Shown here: in pieces, positions 14,426 to 14,624 of the stretch | Layout: each line of letters starts with the position of its first letter | How positions within the stretch are numbered: position 1 is the stretch's first letter | Assembly (NCBI GenBank): GCA_018713375.1 | Contig: DVOV01000064.1 | Location: forward strand, 1 to 14,624 | From: Candidatus Scatomorpha stercorigallinarum | Lineage (GTDB): Bacteria > Bacillota_A > Clostridia > Oscillospirales > Oscillospiraceae | Reading direction: 5' to 3' | DNA: 14,624 bases | Made by a program: the position numbers and the translations under genes | Notes under the pieces: model-generated | What the model was told of the DNA's origin: nothing | The model's input: the letters and a program-made list of their open reading frames with translations, nothing else | The model's database searches: none

Positions 14426-14464
14426 TTCTTTGCATCCAAGCGCAGCTTGGCCGATCGTGCACTG

Positions 14465-14525
14465 CTTCGCTTACGCTCGCGGCACTAACGATCATCATCC
14501 CGTCAGCGGCGCGAGCGAAGCGAAG
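14465..14525. repeat. Long hairpin B of the intergenic repeat
   Basis: 14465-14490 pairs with 14501-14525 over about 25 bp, with one bulged A (14473) and three mismatches; the loop is about 10 nt. The left arm ends in CACTAACG, as does hairpin A around 14393-14400, and both loop regions carry ATCATCC or TCATCC. The two hairpins therefore look like diverged copies. Confidence 0.6.
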
Positions 14526-14624
14526 CCAGGCTGCGATAAGGAGGCAATGGGCTGTGCCCGGTCTACCGAAAGGCTTCCAACAGTGGGGCGCGCAGCGCAA
14601 TTGCCAGCGGCCGTTGGCCGCCTT

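Larger units (their letters stand above)
14357..14621. repeat. Structured intergenic repeat block: direct repeats flanking two long hairpins
   Basis: The stretch 14229-14624 holds no convincing gene. It contains a direct repeat, CCAGGCTGCG plus a spacer plus GGAGGCA, at 14357-14376 and 14526-14546, about 169 bp apart. Between the copies are two long hairpins (14385-14425 and 14465-14525) and shorter dyads at 14436-14450 (CCAAGC/GCTTGG) and 14453-14493 (GATCGT/ACGATC). After the second copy a weaker dyad (14551-14559 with 14585-14596) and GCGGCC/GGCCGC (14607-14621) suggest a third degenerate unit cut by the window end. The pattern suggests a tandem palindromic repeat family, but copy number in the genome cannot be seen here. 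Confidence 0.55.

Noticed and set aside
14295..14600. A 101-codon minus-strand frame in the right-end intergenic stretch
   Set aside because: It runs straight through the hairpins and direct repeats, its internal peptide similarity only mirrors the DNA repeats, and no ribosome site or domain supports it.
1..14624. CRISPR arrays, tRNA or rRNA genes, transposases, phage genes
   Set aside because: No regularly spaced repeats, cloverleaf-like sequences, rRNA motifs or mobile-element proteins were recognised on either strand.

Overview
The window looks like chromosomal DNA from a high-GC member of the Clostridia, most likely a gut Oscillospiraceae-type bacterium. This is inferred from GC-rich coding, AGGAG-like ribosome sites, sigma-A type promoters (TTGACA/TATAAT-like) and the family types present. 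No species can be named from the sequence alone. Most of the window is densely coded, with short gaps carrying recognisable promoters, operators and hairpin terminators.

Left part (1-2960): a divergent metal-homeostasis locus. Leftward runs an ArsR-family metal sensor whose stop overlaps the start of a DNA-3-methyladenine glycosylase (tag, cut by the window edge). Rightward runs a small HMA metal-binding protein followed by a Zn/Cd/Pb-type P1B ATPase. The rightward promoter carries a perfect dyad at its transcription start, the probable ArsR operator. A Nit2-like omega-amidase gene (2965-3780) follows. Its ribosome site lies inside a hairpin that may also terminate the ATPase operon.

Middle (3781-8407): a bidirectional terminator separates the amidase gene from carAB, which runs leftward and encodes both subunits of carbamoyl-phosphate synthase. 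carA has a strong promoter, a roughly 95-nt structured leader and a 17-bp palindrome just upstream of its -35 box. From the same intergenic region rlmB (23S rRNA 2'-O-methyltransferase) runs rightward.

Right part (8408-14624): three bases after rlmB is the most unusual gene here, an 881-residue protein (9170-11815). It has a long disordered, tyrosine-rich N-terminal half joined to eight predicted membrane segments laid out like a P1B ATPase, but the catalytic and metal-binding motifs are lost or replaced. The genuine P1B ATPase in the same window is a direct reference for that comparison, and the gene is best read as a pseudo-P-type ATPase of unknown role. A bidirectional terminator follows, then a leftward two-gene ABC exporter (ATPase plus PF16962-like permease, ATGA overlap). 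Its promoter is overlapped by a perfect 8-5-8 inverted repeat, but no regulator gene is adjacent. The last ~400 bases hold no convincing gene. They consist of long hairpins and direct repeats that look like a structured intergenic repeat family.
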